From contig DFXW01000024.1 in NCBI GenBank assembly GCA_002382495.1, forward strand, positions 1-46,980: a stretch of 46,980 nucleotides of DNA, given 5' to 3'. Below, piece by piece: positions 17,018 through 25,194 of this stretch. Below the pieces are notes generated by a model. The model was not told the DNA's origin. It made no database searches and saw nothing but the letters and a program-made list of their open reading frames with translations. The DNA comes from Flavobacterium sp. UBA4098. GTDB taxonomy: Bacteria; Bacteroidota; Bacteroidia; Flavobacteriales; Flavobacteriaceae. Numbering within the stretch: position 1 is the first letter of the stretch; each line of letters begins with the position of its first letter. A program made the position numbers and the translations under genes.

Positions 17018-17773
17018 TTACCAACCTTGGTGCAAGCCAATTTTCAAGACTTCTTCGTATCGACCTTTATCAAAAGAATACAAGTTAGGCGCTTTGTGAG
17101 CGACATTGCTTTTCTTTTCATCCAATTTCGTCAAAATACCTATTGAAGTAATTTTTCTTAAAAAGTTACGGCGGTCGAGTTGTCTGTCTAAAATGGTTTC
17201 ATATAATTTTTGTAATTCTGGAATCGTGAATTTTTCTGGTAATAAATTATAGCCCACAGGAACTTGATTCAATTCCATTCGAAGTGTTTCAAGTGCTTTA
17301 TCAAAAATTTCTTTGTGGTCTAAAATCAAATTAGGAATGGAGTGGCAATCAATCCATTCTACTATTTCACTGTTTCCTTCAGGTTGAGGAACAGCTTGTA
17401 AAAAATCAACTAAAGCATAATAGCCTATGGTAACAAAACGACCTAAGTACCATTCTGCTTGTTCTTTGGGGATGTCATAAAAACGCAAGGTGTTTTCACT
17501 AAATTCTCGCGGATTTCGATTCGCTTTTCCAAAAGTGGCAAACTGTCGTAGAAAAATTCCTTTCAATCCAGTTCTTCTTTGCAATACATTCACCGCTCCT
17601 TCATCAATACTCTCCTCTACACGTACAAAACCTCCAGGCAAAGCCCAATTCTCGCTGTATTTGGTTTTGATTAACAACACTTTCAATTGATTGTCATGAA
17701 ATCCAAAAATAACACAATCCGTAGATAAACCAGGTTGGTATTTTTCTTTGTTAGCGATAACTTCTTTTAGCAT
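17018..17773 (-). CDS. NrtR-type transcriptional regulator with inactive Nudix domain
   Basis: A 251-residue protein with an N-terminal Nudix fold (about 15-150) and a C-terminal winged-helix domain (about 175-245, containing FTIPELQKLYETIL and DRRNFLRKI). The Nudix box begins ALPGGFVRVEES, but the catalytic REUxEE is NVLQRR (residues 62-67), so hydrolysis is not expected. NrtR-family regulators in Bacteroidota use the dead Nudix fold to sense sugars or ADP-ribose-like ligands; members of this type control arabinose and other sugar genes. It lies just past the end of the PUL and faces the GH13 gene, either of which could be its target. Confidence 0.85.
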   Translation of the reverse strand: MLKEVIANKEKYQPGLSTDCVIFGFHDNQLKVLLIKTKYSENWALPGGFVRVEESIDEGAVNVLQRRTGLKGIFLRQFATFGKANRNPREFSENTLRFYDIPKEQAEWYLGRFVTIGYYALVDFLQAVPQPEGNSEIVEWIDCHSIPNLILDHKEIFDKALETLRMELNQVPVGYNLLPEKFTIPELQKLYETILDRQLDRRNFLRKITSIGILTKLDEKKSNVAHKAPNLYSFDKGRYEEVLKIGLHQGW

Positions 17774-17857
17774 GGATTTGATTTTAGAATTGTTGCCGTT
17801 TTTGGGTGCAACGAATATACTATATATACCGAAACGGTCAAAATTTAAAACGAACCA

Positions 17858-17892
17858 AAAAATAAGGGATGCTAAAACAAATTAGCATCCCC
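17858..17892 (-). terminator. Rho-independent terminator after GH3 (end of PUL operon)
   Basis: GGGATGCTAA and TTAGCATCCC flank a 6-base loop; on the minus strand the stem is followed by TTATTTTTT. It separates GH3 from the NrtR-like gene, so that gene likely has its own promoter between 17774 and 17857. Confidence 0.8.
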
Positions 17893-17940
17893 TACTTACA
17901 CTACAATCTACTCTACTTTATTGTTGCTTTGAATTTTAGT

Positions 17941-20166
17941 TTATTTCACCAATTCAAATGTTGTTTTTAATCGAATATCTGATGAAGAGGTTCCAATCAT
18001 TACATCAAAATCACCTGCTTCTGTATTCCATTCTAATTGCTCGTTGTAGAAGGCTAATTTTTCTTTGTCAATTGTAAATTGAATTGTTTTTGTTTCGCCA
18101 GCATTCAAATAGATTTTTTGAAAATCTTTTAATTCAATTATAGGACGAACTACCGTGCCTACTTTGTCTCTTAGATACAATTGCACTACTTCATTTCCTG
18201 CAAATTTTCCCGAATTAGTTAATTGAAAACTAACTTCAATTGTATCTGAATCGCTTATTTTGTTTTTAGACAACTTCAAATCGGCATAGGTAAAAGTGGT
18301 ATAACTCAAACCGTGTCCAAAAGCAAATTTCGGGCTGTTTTTCAAATCAGTGTAGGCCGAAACATAGTTAAAAGCCGTCTCATTTGGCGCTGGTCTTCCT
18401 GTATTGAAATGGTTGTAATAAATGGGCAATTGACCTTCCTCTCTCGGAAATGTCATTGGCAATTTCCCTGACGGATTGTAATCGCCAAACAGCACATCTG
18501 CAATAGCATTACCAGCTTCAGTTCCTAACCACCAAGTATATAAAATAGCCGGTGCCGTATCTGCAGTTTGATTAAAAACAAGAGGGCGCCCAGCATTAAT
18601 CAAAACAACCACAGGTTTTCCTGTCGCTTGCAATGCTTGTACCAATTCTTCTTGTACGCCTGGTATGTGAATATTACTTCTACTTTTAGCTTCTCCACTC
18701 ATATTGCCTCTCTCACCGATACTCACAATTACCACATCAGCTTGATTAGCAACTGCAATCGCTTCAACAAATCCGTCTTTATTAGTACCTTCTATTTCAC
18801 ATCCTTTAGCATATAATAATTGAGTATTTTGACCCAGTTTATTTTGTAAACCTTCCCATTGGGAAACCACATGTTTGTTATAATCTAACTCAGGCAATTC
18901 CACTGCCCAAAATCCCATATTTTCTTTATGCTCTTTTACCAAAGGACCAATAAAGGCAATCTTTTTCAAGTCTTTTGACAAAGGCAAAAGCTGTTTTTCA
19001 TTTTTCAATAAAACGATACTTTTAGCTGCCATATCACGTGCAATTTTTCGATGCAACGGATTGTTCAATTCTTTGGCTTCGCGTTTTGGATTAGAATATT
19101 TATAAGGATCGTCAAATAATCCCAATTCCATTTTCTTTCTTAAAATACGCTTTACTGCATCGTCAATCAAAGCTATATCTACTTTACCTTCTTGAACCAA
19201 TTGTCCCAAATTGTAACGGTAGGCATTACTTTCCATATCCATATCGCTTCCTGCTGTAATGGCTAATTGCGCGGCTTCTTTGTTGTCTTTCACATTCCCG
19301 TGATTGACCATTTCGCCAATAGAACCCCAATCAGAAACTACAAAACCTTGAAAATTCCATTTCCCTTTTAAAATGTCACGTTGCAAAAATTTATTTCCTG
19401 TTGCTGGCACCCCATTCAAATCGTTGAACGAATTCATAAAGGTTGCAGCTCCAGCATCCAAAGCGGCTTTGAATGGTGGTAAATAGGTTTCCCACAACAT
19501 TCGATCACTCATGTCAACTGAATTGTAATCACGGCCGCCTACTGCAGCTCCATATCCAACAAAATGTTTAACACAAGCCATCACTGAATTCACATCACCT
19601 AAATTACCTTGAAATCCTTTTACTCTTGCAACCGCAATTTTAGACCCTAAATAGGTATCTTCTCCTGCTCCTTCCATGACACGACCCCAACGTGGGTCAC
19701 GAGCAATATCAACCATAGGTGCAAAAGTCCAATGAATACCACTAGCCGAAGCTTCAACAGCGGCGATTCTTGCTCCCAAAGCAATGGCATCCATATCCCA
19801 ACTCGCTGCTTCCGCTAAAGGAATTGGAAACGTAGTTTTATACCCATGAATGACGTCTTGTCCAAACAACAACGGAATTTTTAATCGGGATTGCATGGCT
19901 AATTCTTGGTATTGACGCGTATATTTTGTGCCAATTACATTCAACATCGAACCGATCAAACCGTTTTTGATTTCGGCTTCTTTATTGGGATTGATAGTAA
20001 TTGGACCTGTTGCCTGATTATTACCAGTGTATTGATTTAACTGACCAATTTTTTCCTCCAAAGTCATTTGTTTCAACAACGCTTCGACTTTTTGATCAAT
20101 TGTTTTTTGTTGAGAAAATCCTAATAAGGAGAAAAATAACAACCCAATAAAACTTACTTTTTTCAT
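17941..20166 (-). CDS. bglX: GH3 beta-glucosidase
   Basis: 741 residues with a type I signal peptide (about 1-18, ending GFSQQ), so periplasmic. The GH3 N-terminal barrel carries KHFVGYG and the nucleophile D279 in GFVVSDWGSI. The alpha/beta sandwich follows with acid/base Glu in SGEAKSRSNIHIPG, and a fibronectin-type domain ends the protein (after FGHGLSYTTF). This is the BglX layout and length. It removes terminal beta-linked glucose from oligosaccharides imported by SusCD. It is the last gene of the PUL operon, 21 bases after GH30. Confidence 0.93.
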   Translation of the reverse strand: MKKVSFIGLLFFSLLGFSQQKTIDQKVEALLKQMTLEEKIGQLNQYTGNNQATGPITINPNKEAEIKNGLIGSMLNVIGTKYTRQYQELAMQSRLKIPLLFGQDVIHGYKTTFPIPLAEAASWDMDAIALGARIAAVEASASGIHWTFAPMVDIARDPRWGRVMEGAGEDTYLGSKIAVARVKGFQGNLGDVNSVMACVKHFVGYGAAVGGRDYNSVDMSDRMLWETYLPPFKAALDAGAATFMNSFNDLNGVPATGNKFLQRDILKGKWNFQGFVVSDWGSIGEMVNHGNVKDNKEAAQLAITAGSDMDMESNAYRYNLGQLVQEGKVDIALIDDAVKRILRKKMELGLFDDPYKYSNPKREAKELNNPLHRKIARDMAAKSIVLLKNEKQLLPLSKDLKKIAFIGPLVKEHKENMGFWAVELPELDYNKHVVSQWEGLQNKLGQNTQLLYAKGCEIEGTNKDGFVEAIAVANQADVVIVSIGERGNMSGEAKSRSNIHIPGVQEELVQALQATGKPVVVLINAGRPLVFNQTADTAPAILYTWWLGTEAGNAIADVLFGDYNPSGKLPMTFPREEGQLPIYYNHFNTGRPAPNETAFNYVSAYTDLKNSPKFAFGHGLSYTTFTYADLKLSKNKISDSDTIEVSFQLTNSGKFAGNEVVQLYLRDKVGTVVRPIIELKDFQKIYLNAGETKTIQFTIDKEKLAFYNEQLEWNTEAGDFDVMIGTSSSDIRLKTTFELVK

Positions 20167-20187
20167 GTATTTTATTTTAAATATAAA

Positions 20188-21630
20188 TTAATAAACCAAC
20201 GTTTGAATAGCGTGTGGCGGTATTTCAACTATTGTTTTTTCTGTGCCCAAAATCAAATTGTATTTTATCTTGTCTGAAGATGAATTCATAACTACTGTCA
20301 CAAAACTTCCATCGAGATTTTTGAATGTGGTACTTAACAAATTACTTCTACTAGAGGCGGTACTTATGCGTTTCGCATCAGGGCGTATAAATTTAGAAAA
20401 ATGACCGATATAATAATAACTTGGAGTATAAATTAACTCTCCCGTTTTCATATCAGCATGTATGGGTGCAAAACAGAAATTGCCTTTGTGATTTGGCCCA
20501 CCATTTTCGTCCAAAAGAATATTCCAATCGGTCCAACCAACAGTACCATTATTAAAATCATTAATCATTGAAGTTCCATATCGTTCGGCATTCCCCCAAA
20601 ATTGGTATTTTTTAGCATCAAAACGTTCTACGCAACCTTCGGTAAACAATAAATTTTTAGAAGGATAGGCTTCATATACTTTACGAACATTATCAAACAT
20701 CGGTTGTCCACCAGACCAAGTTTCATACCAGTGAAACCCCATCCCCCAAGCGTATTTTGCAGCTTCTGGATCATCAAAAATTACATTAGCACGTTGGTTC
20801 ATTAAATCTCGATTGTGATCCCAGACTACAATTTTCTTAGAACTTAAACCTTCTTTTTGCATCGTTGGTCCAAGATAATTTTTAAGAAAATTTCTTTCGG
20901 CATCAGCCGTGAATAAGCAGGATTCCCATGTTTGAGTAGCCATTGGTTCATTTTGAATCGTAATTCCCCAAATAGGCATCCCTTCTTTTTCGTAGGCTTT
21001 TACAAATTTGGTATAATAATTTGCCCAAGCCTGATAAAATTCGGGTAGTAACGTTCCTCCCTTAAGCATGGTTTTGTTACTTTTCATAAAGGAAGGAGGA
21101 CTCCAAGGTGAAGCATACAAAAGCAAATTTCCACCTGCAGATTGAATGGCGCGTTTAATCATTGGAATTCTATATTTCTTGTCATGATCAATTGAAAATG
21201 TTTTCAATTCCTGATCTCCTTCTTGAATGTAGGTATAACTTTCACTTGCAAAATCAGAACTATGAATGGAAGTTCGTAACAAAGAATACCCTATTCCGTT
21301 TTTCATATCATAATAGGCTGAAAGCAACTCCGCTTGTTTAGCTGCGCTCAATTTTGCAAAAACCTCAGCGCTAGCATCGGTTATTGCACCACCTATTCCC
21401 ATGAAATTTTGGAAGGATTGTGTGGGATTTACGAAAACTGAAATCTCGCTTTCAACAGGTTGTTGAGAAGGAATAAAATTTACATTATTTGTTGGGGTCA
21501 AGCGTAAATCTGTATTTTCTGCAGTAGTAAATACTTGGATTAATTTTTCTTTAGAATGTAACTTTTGTATCTCTTGTCCATAGCTTGAAAAGGACATAAT
21601 AACGATACATAATAAACCGTATTTTAACAT
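20188..21630 (-). CDS. GH30 glycoside hydrolase, signal-peptide form
   Basis: 480 residues. The N-terminus MLKYGLLCIVIMSFSSYGQE looks like a type I signal, giving a periplasmic or secreted enzyme. GH30 landmarks are FMGIGGAITDASAE (77-89), SPWSPPSFMK (174-183), acid/base E228 in ITIQNEP and nucleophile E331 in LLFTEGCVE. GH30 includes beta-1,6-glucanases and glucosylceramidases. With GH16 and GH3 next to it, endo- or exo-beta-1,6-glucanase activity on branches is most likely. It lies 18 bases after the second GH30. Confidence 0.9.
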   Translation of the reverse strand: MLKYGLLCIVIMSFSSYGQEIQKLHSKEKLIQVFTTAENTDLRLTPTNNVNFIPSQQPVESEISVFVNPTQSFQNFMGIGGAITDASAEVFAKLSAAKQAELLSAYYDMKNGIGYSLLRTSIHSSDFASESYTYIQEGDQELKTFSIDHDKKYRIPMIKRAIQSAGGNLLLYASPWSPPSFMKSNKTMLKGGTLLPEFYQAWANYYTKFVKAYEKEGMPIWGITIQNEPMATQTWESCLFTADAERNFLKNYLGPTMQKEGLSSKKIVVWDHNRDLMNQRANVIFDDPEAAKYAWGMGFHWYETWSGGQPMFDNVRKVYEAYPSKNLLFTEGCVERFDAKKYQFWGNAERYGTSMINDFNNGTVGWTDWNILLDENGGPNHKGNFCFAPIHADMKTGELIYTPSYYYIGHFSKFIRPDAKRISTASSRSNLLSTTFKNLDGSFVTVVMNSSSDKIKYNLILGTEKTIVEIPPHAIQTLVY

Positions 21631-21648
21631 GATTGTAGTTTGAATTGT

Positions 21649-23097
21649 TTACCAAATAAATGTAGCTACAGCACCTGCTCCGATAGAAGTTGTAACCCAT
21701 TTCCCATTTGATTTTATGTTAAATAATTCATTAGCAGACCCATCATTTTCAATGATAAGGACTGTTTTTCCAGTTGGTGTTTTAAAAGCCACTGTATTTA
21801 AATTGGCCGTTTGATTTGAAGCAATACGAACCGAACCTGCAGGCACAAATTTAGACGCATGCGCAATAATATAATACCCAACATTTCGATCAAAACTATC
21901 AGCTCCATTTATAGTTAATCCTCCTTTACAAGTAGAACATCCACCTGGCGTGTAGGGTCTGAAATTAGCATCATTAGCTAAATTCCATTCCAAGGCTACC
22001 TTGCTCCAGTTGCGCATGGAACCAATAATTACATTTTTCAAATGCCACTTTAGATCTCCATCAAAAGTGCCTGAAGTACCCGTATATTGTTCTGTGAAAT
22101 AGAGATTTTTATTCGGAAACGCGTTATGAATTGTAGATAAAACATTGATATCGCCAGCATATAAATGAAAGGCCGAACCATCCACAAAAGGATTTGCGGC
22201 TACATCATTCAAAATGGCTAACGGATAATCAGGTCTATCACAATTGTGATCGTAAATAATAATTTTAGTAGTCAGATTAGCTGCGGCAAAAGCAGGTCCC
22301 AAATGATTCTTAATAAAAACTGCTTGTTGTTGCGCCGACATGTACATACTTGGATTATTTCCTGGATGTAAGGGTTCGTTTTGGGGAGTAATCGCCGTAA
22401 TGGTAATTCCCTGTTCCTTCATTTTTTGAATGTATTTGACAAAATAATTAGCATAAACACCATAATATTCTGCTTTTAGGCTTCCGCCAATGAAACTATT
22501 ATTGTCTTTCATCCAAGTTGGTGGAGACCAAGGCGTAGCCAAAATTTTTATTTGTGGATTGATAGCAACAATTTCTTTCAACATCGGGATTACATCATTT
22601 AAATCTGGATGCAAACTAAACTGAGATAAAGCAACATCGGTTTGACCTGCTGGTAAATCGTTGTAACTAAAAGGAGATGCGTTCAAATCAGAAGCTCCAA
22701 TACTAACCCGAAGGTAACTTATAGCAATAGAATTGTCATTCTTACCAAACAATTCTTGAAGTAGCTCGTTGCGCTTTTGAGAATTGAGTTTGTTGATGCT
22801 TTGAGCACTTCCACCCGTAAGTGTAAATCCAAAACCATCAATAGTTTGAAAAGTTTGTGTGGCATCTACTTCAATACTTGGATACACATTATAGGCAGAA
22901 CCAAATGCCAAAATACCAGTTTGCTTTTGCAGATAAATATTTGTAGATCCATTCGTTAACCAATAATCAACTTCATTTACTTGTACTGAAGGGACTTTAG
23001 GAGTTACCTCAGGCAATACTGTATCAGTAGATGAGGAACAACTAAACAAGCTGATGGATAAACTTAGTAAAGAATATAGGATCATATTTTTAAACAT
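21649..23097 (-). CDS. GH30 glycoside hydrolase, lipoprotein form
   Basis: 482 residues with a lipoprotein signal ending SLFSC (C20), then a Ser/Thr/Pro spacer, so it is probably displayed on the outer membrane. It has the GH30 frame: DGFGFTLTGGSA (87-98), TPWSPPTWMK (188-197), acid/base E241 in ITPQNEP and nucleophile E336 in LYFTEQYTG. It is a diverged paralogue of the neighbouring GH30, not a recent copy. Being surface-bound it may start beta-1,6-glucan breakdown before import while the other acts inside the periplasm. Confidence 0.9.
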   Translation of the reverse strand: MFKNMILYSLLSLSISLFSCSSSTDTVLPEVTPKVPSVQVNEVDYWLTNGSTNIYLQKQTGILAFGSAYNVYPSIEVDATQTFQTIDGFGFTLTGGSAQSINKLNSQKRNELLQELFGKNDNSIAISYLRVSIGASDLNASPFSYNDLPAGQTDVALSQFSLHPDLNDVIPMLKEIVAINPQIKILATPWSPPTWMKDNNSFIGGSLKAEYYGVYANYFVKYIQKMKEQGITITAITPQNEPLHPGNNPSMYMSAQQQAVFIKNHLGPAFAAANLTTKIIIYDHNCDRPDYPLAILNDVAANPFVDGSAFHLYAGDINVLSTIHNAFPNKNLYFTEQYTGTSGTFDGDLKWHLKNVIIGSMRNWSKVALEWNLANDANFRPYTPGGCSTCKGGLTINGADSFDRNVGYYIIAHASKFVPAGSVRIASNQTANLNTVAFKTPTGKTVLIIENDGSANELFNIKSNGKWVTTSIGAGAVATFIW

Positions 23098-23117
23098 AAA
23101 TAAATTAGTAAATCAAA

Positions 23118-23960
23118 TTATTTAATTTCAACATAAACTGGAAAATGATCTGAGGGGTATCTCAAATTTTTTGAATCCGTTAAGACAGCATACTTTTTTA
23201 CTTCTAATTTGGCATTTTTAGAAATAAAAATGTAGTCTATTCTTTTGGTAACTGGTTTGTCAAATTCAAAATTGTTGAATGTCCCAATCGGCCCAAAAGC
23301 ACTTTTAACTGAAAGCTCTCGAGCATCATTCATTTTCTTTTTAAGATCAATTATAGATTTGTCATCAGGCTCTAGATTAAAATCACCCATTAAGACAACT
23401 GGATAATTAGGGGTGTTCAACTGATCTATTTTAGATAGAATTAAGGCAATTGCTTTTACTCTAGCTTCTATCCCAACATGATCTAAATGGGTATTGAATA
23501 CCCAAAATAGTGTATCAGAATCATTTTCTCTAAAAAGTGCATAAGTACAAACTCTGTGACAGGCTGCATCCCAACCCTTTGAAATTGAATCTGGGGTATC
23601 CGAAAGCCAAAACGTATTCGTTTCAACTACTTCTAACTTCTCTTTTTTATAAAAAATATTGGAAGATTCTCCTTTGCCTTGCCCTTCTCTACCAATACCA
23701 ACTTGGTTATATTGAGGAAGCATTTGCTCTAAATCAAGAACTTGATTGGGCATTGCTTCTTGCACACCCATAATATCAGGTTCATAGAATTGAATTTGTG
23801 AGGCAAAAAAATCTTTTCGAACTGGCCAAGCATTTTGTCCATCAGAAGCAACATCTAAGCGAATATTATAGGACATTAATTTTAAGTTTTGACTATAGGA
23901 TATACTACCTAGAATCAAAAAAATATAAATCCAATACCACTTTTCGGTTTTCATAATCAT
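23118..23960 (-). CDS. Secreted endonuclease/exonuclease/phosphatase (EEP) family protein
   Basis: 280 residues with a signal-like start (IYIFLILGSISYSQ) so exported. The EEP/DNase I-like metal site is intact: MSYNIRLD (Asn), VQEAM (Glu), NTHLDH (His), GDFNLEPDD (Asp/Asn) and SDHFPVYV (His). The family hydrolyses phosphodiesters or phosphomonoesters in nucleic acids, lipids or inositol phosphates. It sits between GH16 and GH30, with 20 bases to GH30, so it is part of the glucan operon. Its substrate is unknown; phosphate on a glycan or a glycolipid head group are possibilities. An ATG at 23954 is an alternative start. Confidence 0.87.
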   Translation of the reverse strand: MIMKTEKWYWIYIFLILGSISYSQNLKLMSYNIRLDVASDGQNAWPVRKDFFASQIQFYEPDIMGVQEAMPNQVLDLEQMLPQYNQVGIGREGQGKGESSNIFYKKEKLEVVETNTFWLSDTPDSISKGWDAACHRVCTYALFRENDSDTLFWVFNTHLDHVGIEARVKAIALILSKIDQLNTPNYPVVLMGDFNLEPDDKSIIDLKKKMNDARELSVKSAFGPIGTFNNFEFDKPVTKRIDYIFISKNAKLEVKKYAVLTDSKNLRYPSDHFPVYVEIK

Positions 23961-23970
23961 ACAATATCAA

Positions 23971-24022
23971 TTCTTCAAGAAAGCTTTTATCCAACTTACA
24001 AATAAAAGCTTTTTATGAAGAA
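23971..24022 (-). other. Long stem-loop between GH16 and EEP genes
   Basis: TTCTTCA + AGAAAGCTTTTAT pairs with ATAAAAGCTTTTT + TGAAGAA around an 11-base loop, with one bulge and one wobble. No T tract follows on the minus strand, so it is not a standard terminator. An mRNA processing or stability element is possible. Confidence 0.55.
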
Positions 24023-24042
24023 CTCTAAGTTAACAAACCTTT

Positions 24043-25125
24043 TTAATTGAAAACTCTGATATAATCTACTTCGAAAGTAGAGGATGTAAAATTAGGATCA
24101 ACAGAACCTCCCCAGCCTCCCATGGCATTATTAATTATGAAAAAGAAGTTAGAATTAAACGGGGTTGAATTATTATTCGTGTACGAATAAAACAAAACAT
24201 TATCAACATAAAACTTAATAACGTCTGATCTCCAATCTAACGAATAAATATGAAACTCTGAAGTAACGTTGTTGATTGTAGTGGTTCCTGTTTTTGAATT
24301 TCCTCCATAATGAGAAGGAGCATGCAAAGATCCATGTACTTTATTCAATTCCCGACCTAAATGTTCCATAATATCAATCTCTCCACAAGCAGGCCAACTA
24401 ACTGATGATATATTTTCTCCTAACATCCATAAAGCAGGCCATGTACCAACCCCAGAAGGAAGTTTAGCACGAATGTCTACTCGACCATATTTGAAAGAAA
24501 ACTTACCTTGAGTTTTGATTCTTGCAGAGGTATAATTACTACCCCCAAAATTTTCTTTTAACGTAATAATTTTTAATACTCCATTCTGAACTTTAACATT
24601 TTCAGGTCTATTGGTATAATTTTGAATTTCGTTATTTCCCCATCCATTATTACCAAGGTCATAGCCCCAATAAGTTGGGTTTGGAGCACCATCAACATTA
24701 AACTCATCAGCCCAAATTGCTTTTGGAGCAACATAAAGTGTTAATGCAACAGAAGTGCTAATAAATTGTGAGCCATTGTATGCAGATACATAAACGGTAT
24801 ATGAATTTGTTCCGCCAGCATTATAGGTATACGTTAAAGATCCTGTAGTAGTTTCTTTAGTTTCACCATCTCCAAGAGCAATTTTGTAGGATTTTGCATT
24901 GGTTGCACTAAAAGTGAAACTAACTGTTCCGCTACCATCCCCATTTGGATTTTGAGTTGAAACACCCACTGGAGTTGCAACAACTACTAAGTTAGATGGT
25001 TTTATTACCTCTTCACCTCCAGTTGTACCAGCGGAATCGCCACTACATGAAAAAAACATAAACGCTGATAAGAAAATACTTAACATAAGCTTAGAATAAA
25101 TGGAATTAGTAAATTGTTTTTTCAT
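24043..25125 (-). CDS. GH16 endo-beta-1,3-glucanase (laminarinase-like) with PKD-like domain
   Basis: 360 residues, with a lipoprotein signal ending MFFSC (C27). A PKD/Ig-like domain follows (about 42-132, NPNGDGSGTVSF...), then the GH16 jelly roll (135-360). The catalytic motif is GEIDIMEH: E249 nucleophile, D251, E254 acid/base, with the extra Met bulge typical of bacterial beta-1,3(4)-glucanases. It probably cuts laminarin-type backbones on the cell surface. The same PKD-like domain is found in the 309-residue binding lipoprotein encoded just upstream. A hairpin separates the two genes. Confidence 0.93.
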   Translation of the reverse strand: MKKQFTNSIYSKLMLSIFLSAFMFFSCSGDSAGTTGGEEVIKPSNLVVVATPVGVSTQNPNGDGSGTVSFTFSATNAKSYKIALGDGETKETTTGSLTYTYNAGGTNSYTVYVSAYNGSQFISTSVALTLYVAPKAIWADEFNVDGAPNPTYWGYDLGNNGWGNNEIQNYTNRPENVKVQNGVLKIITLKENFGGSNYTSARIKTQGKFSFKYGRVDIRAKLPSGVGTWPALWMLGENISSVSWPACGEIDIMEHLGRELNKVHGSLHAPSHYGGNSKTGTTTINNVTSEFHIYSLDWRSDVIKFYVDNVLFYSYTNNNSTPFNSNFFFIINNAMGGWGGSVDPNFTSSTFEVDYIRVFN

Positions 25126-25138
25126 TTTATGATCTATT

Positions 25139-25181
25139 GGTAATAAAAAATAAACTCAGAACCACTATTGATTCTGAGTTT
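25139..25181 (-). terminator. Hairpin with U tract between binding-protein and enzyme halves of PUL
   Basis: AAACTCAGAA pairs with TTCTGAGTTT over a 10-base loop and, on the minus strand, leads into TTTATTTTTTATTA. It probably ends part of the transcripts after susC-susD-binding proteins, lowering expression of the enzyme genes. Confidence 0.65.
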
Positions 25182-25194
25182 ATAAAGATTAATA

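Noticed and set aside
17941..25125. Type IX secretion C-terminal domains on PUL enzymes
   Set aside because: The enzyme C-termini end in their own catalytic or beta-sandwich domains and show no T9SS sorting domain.
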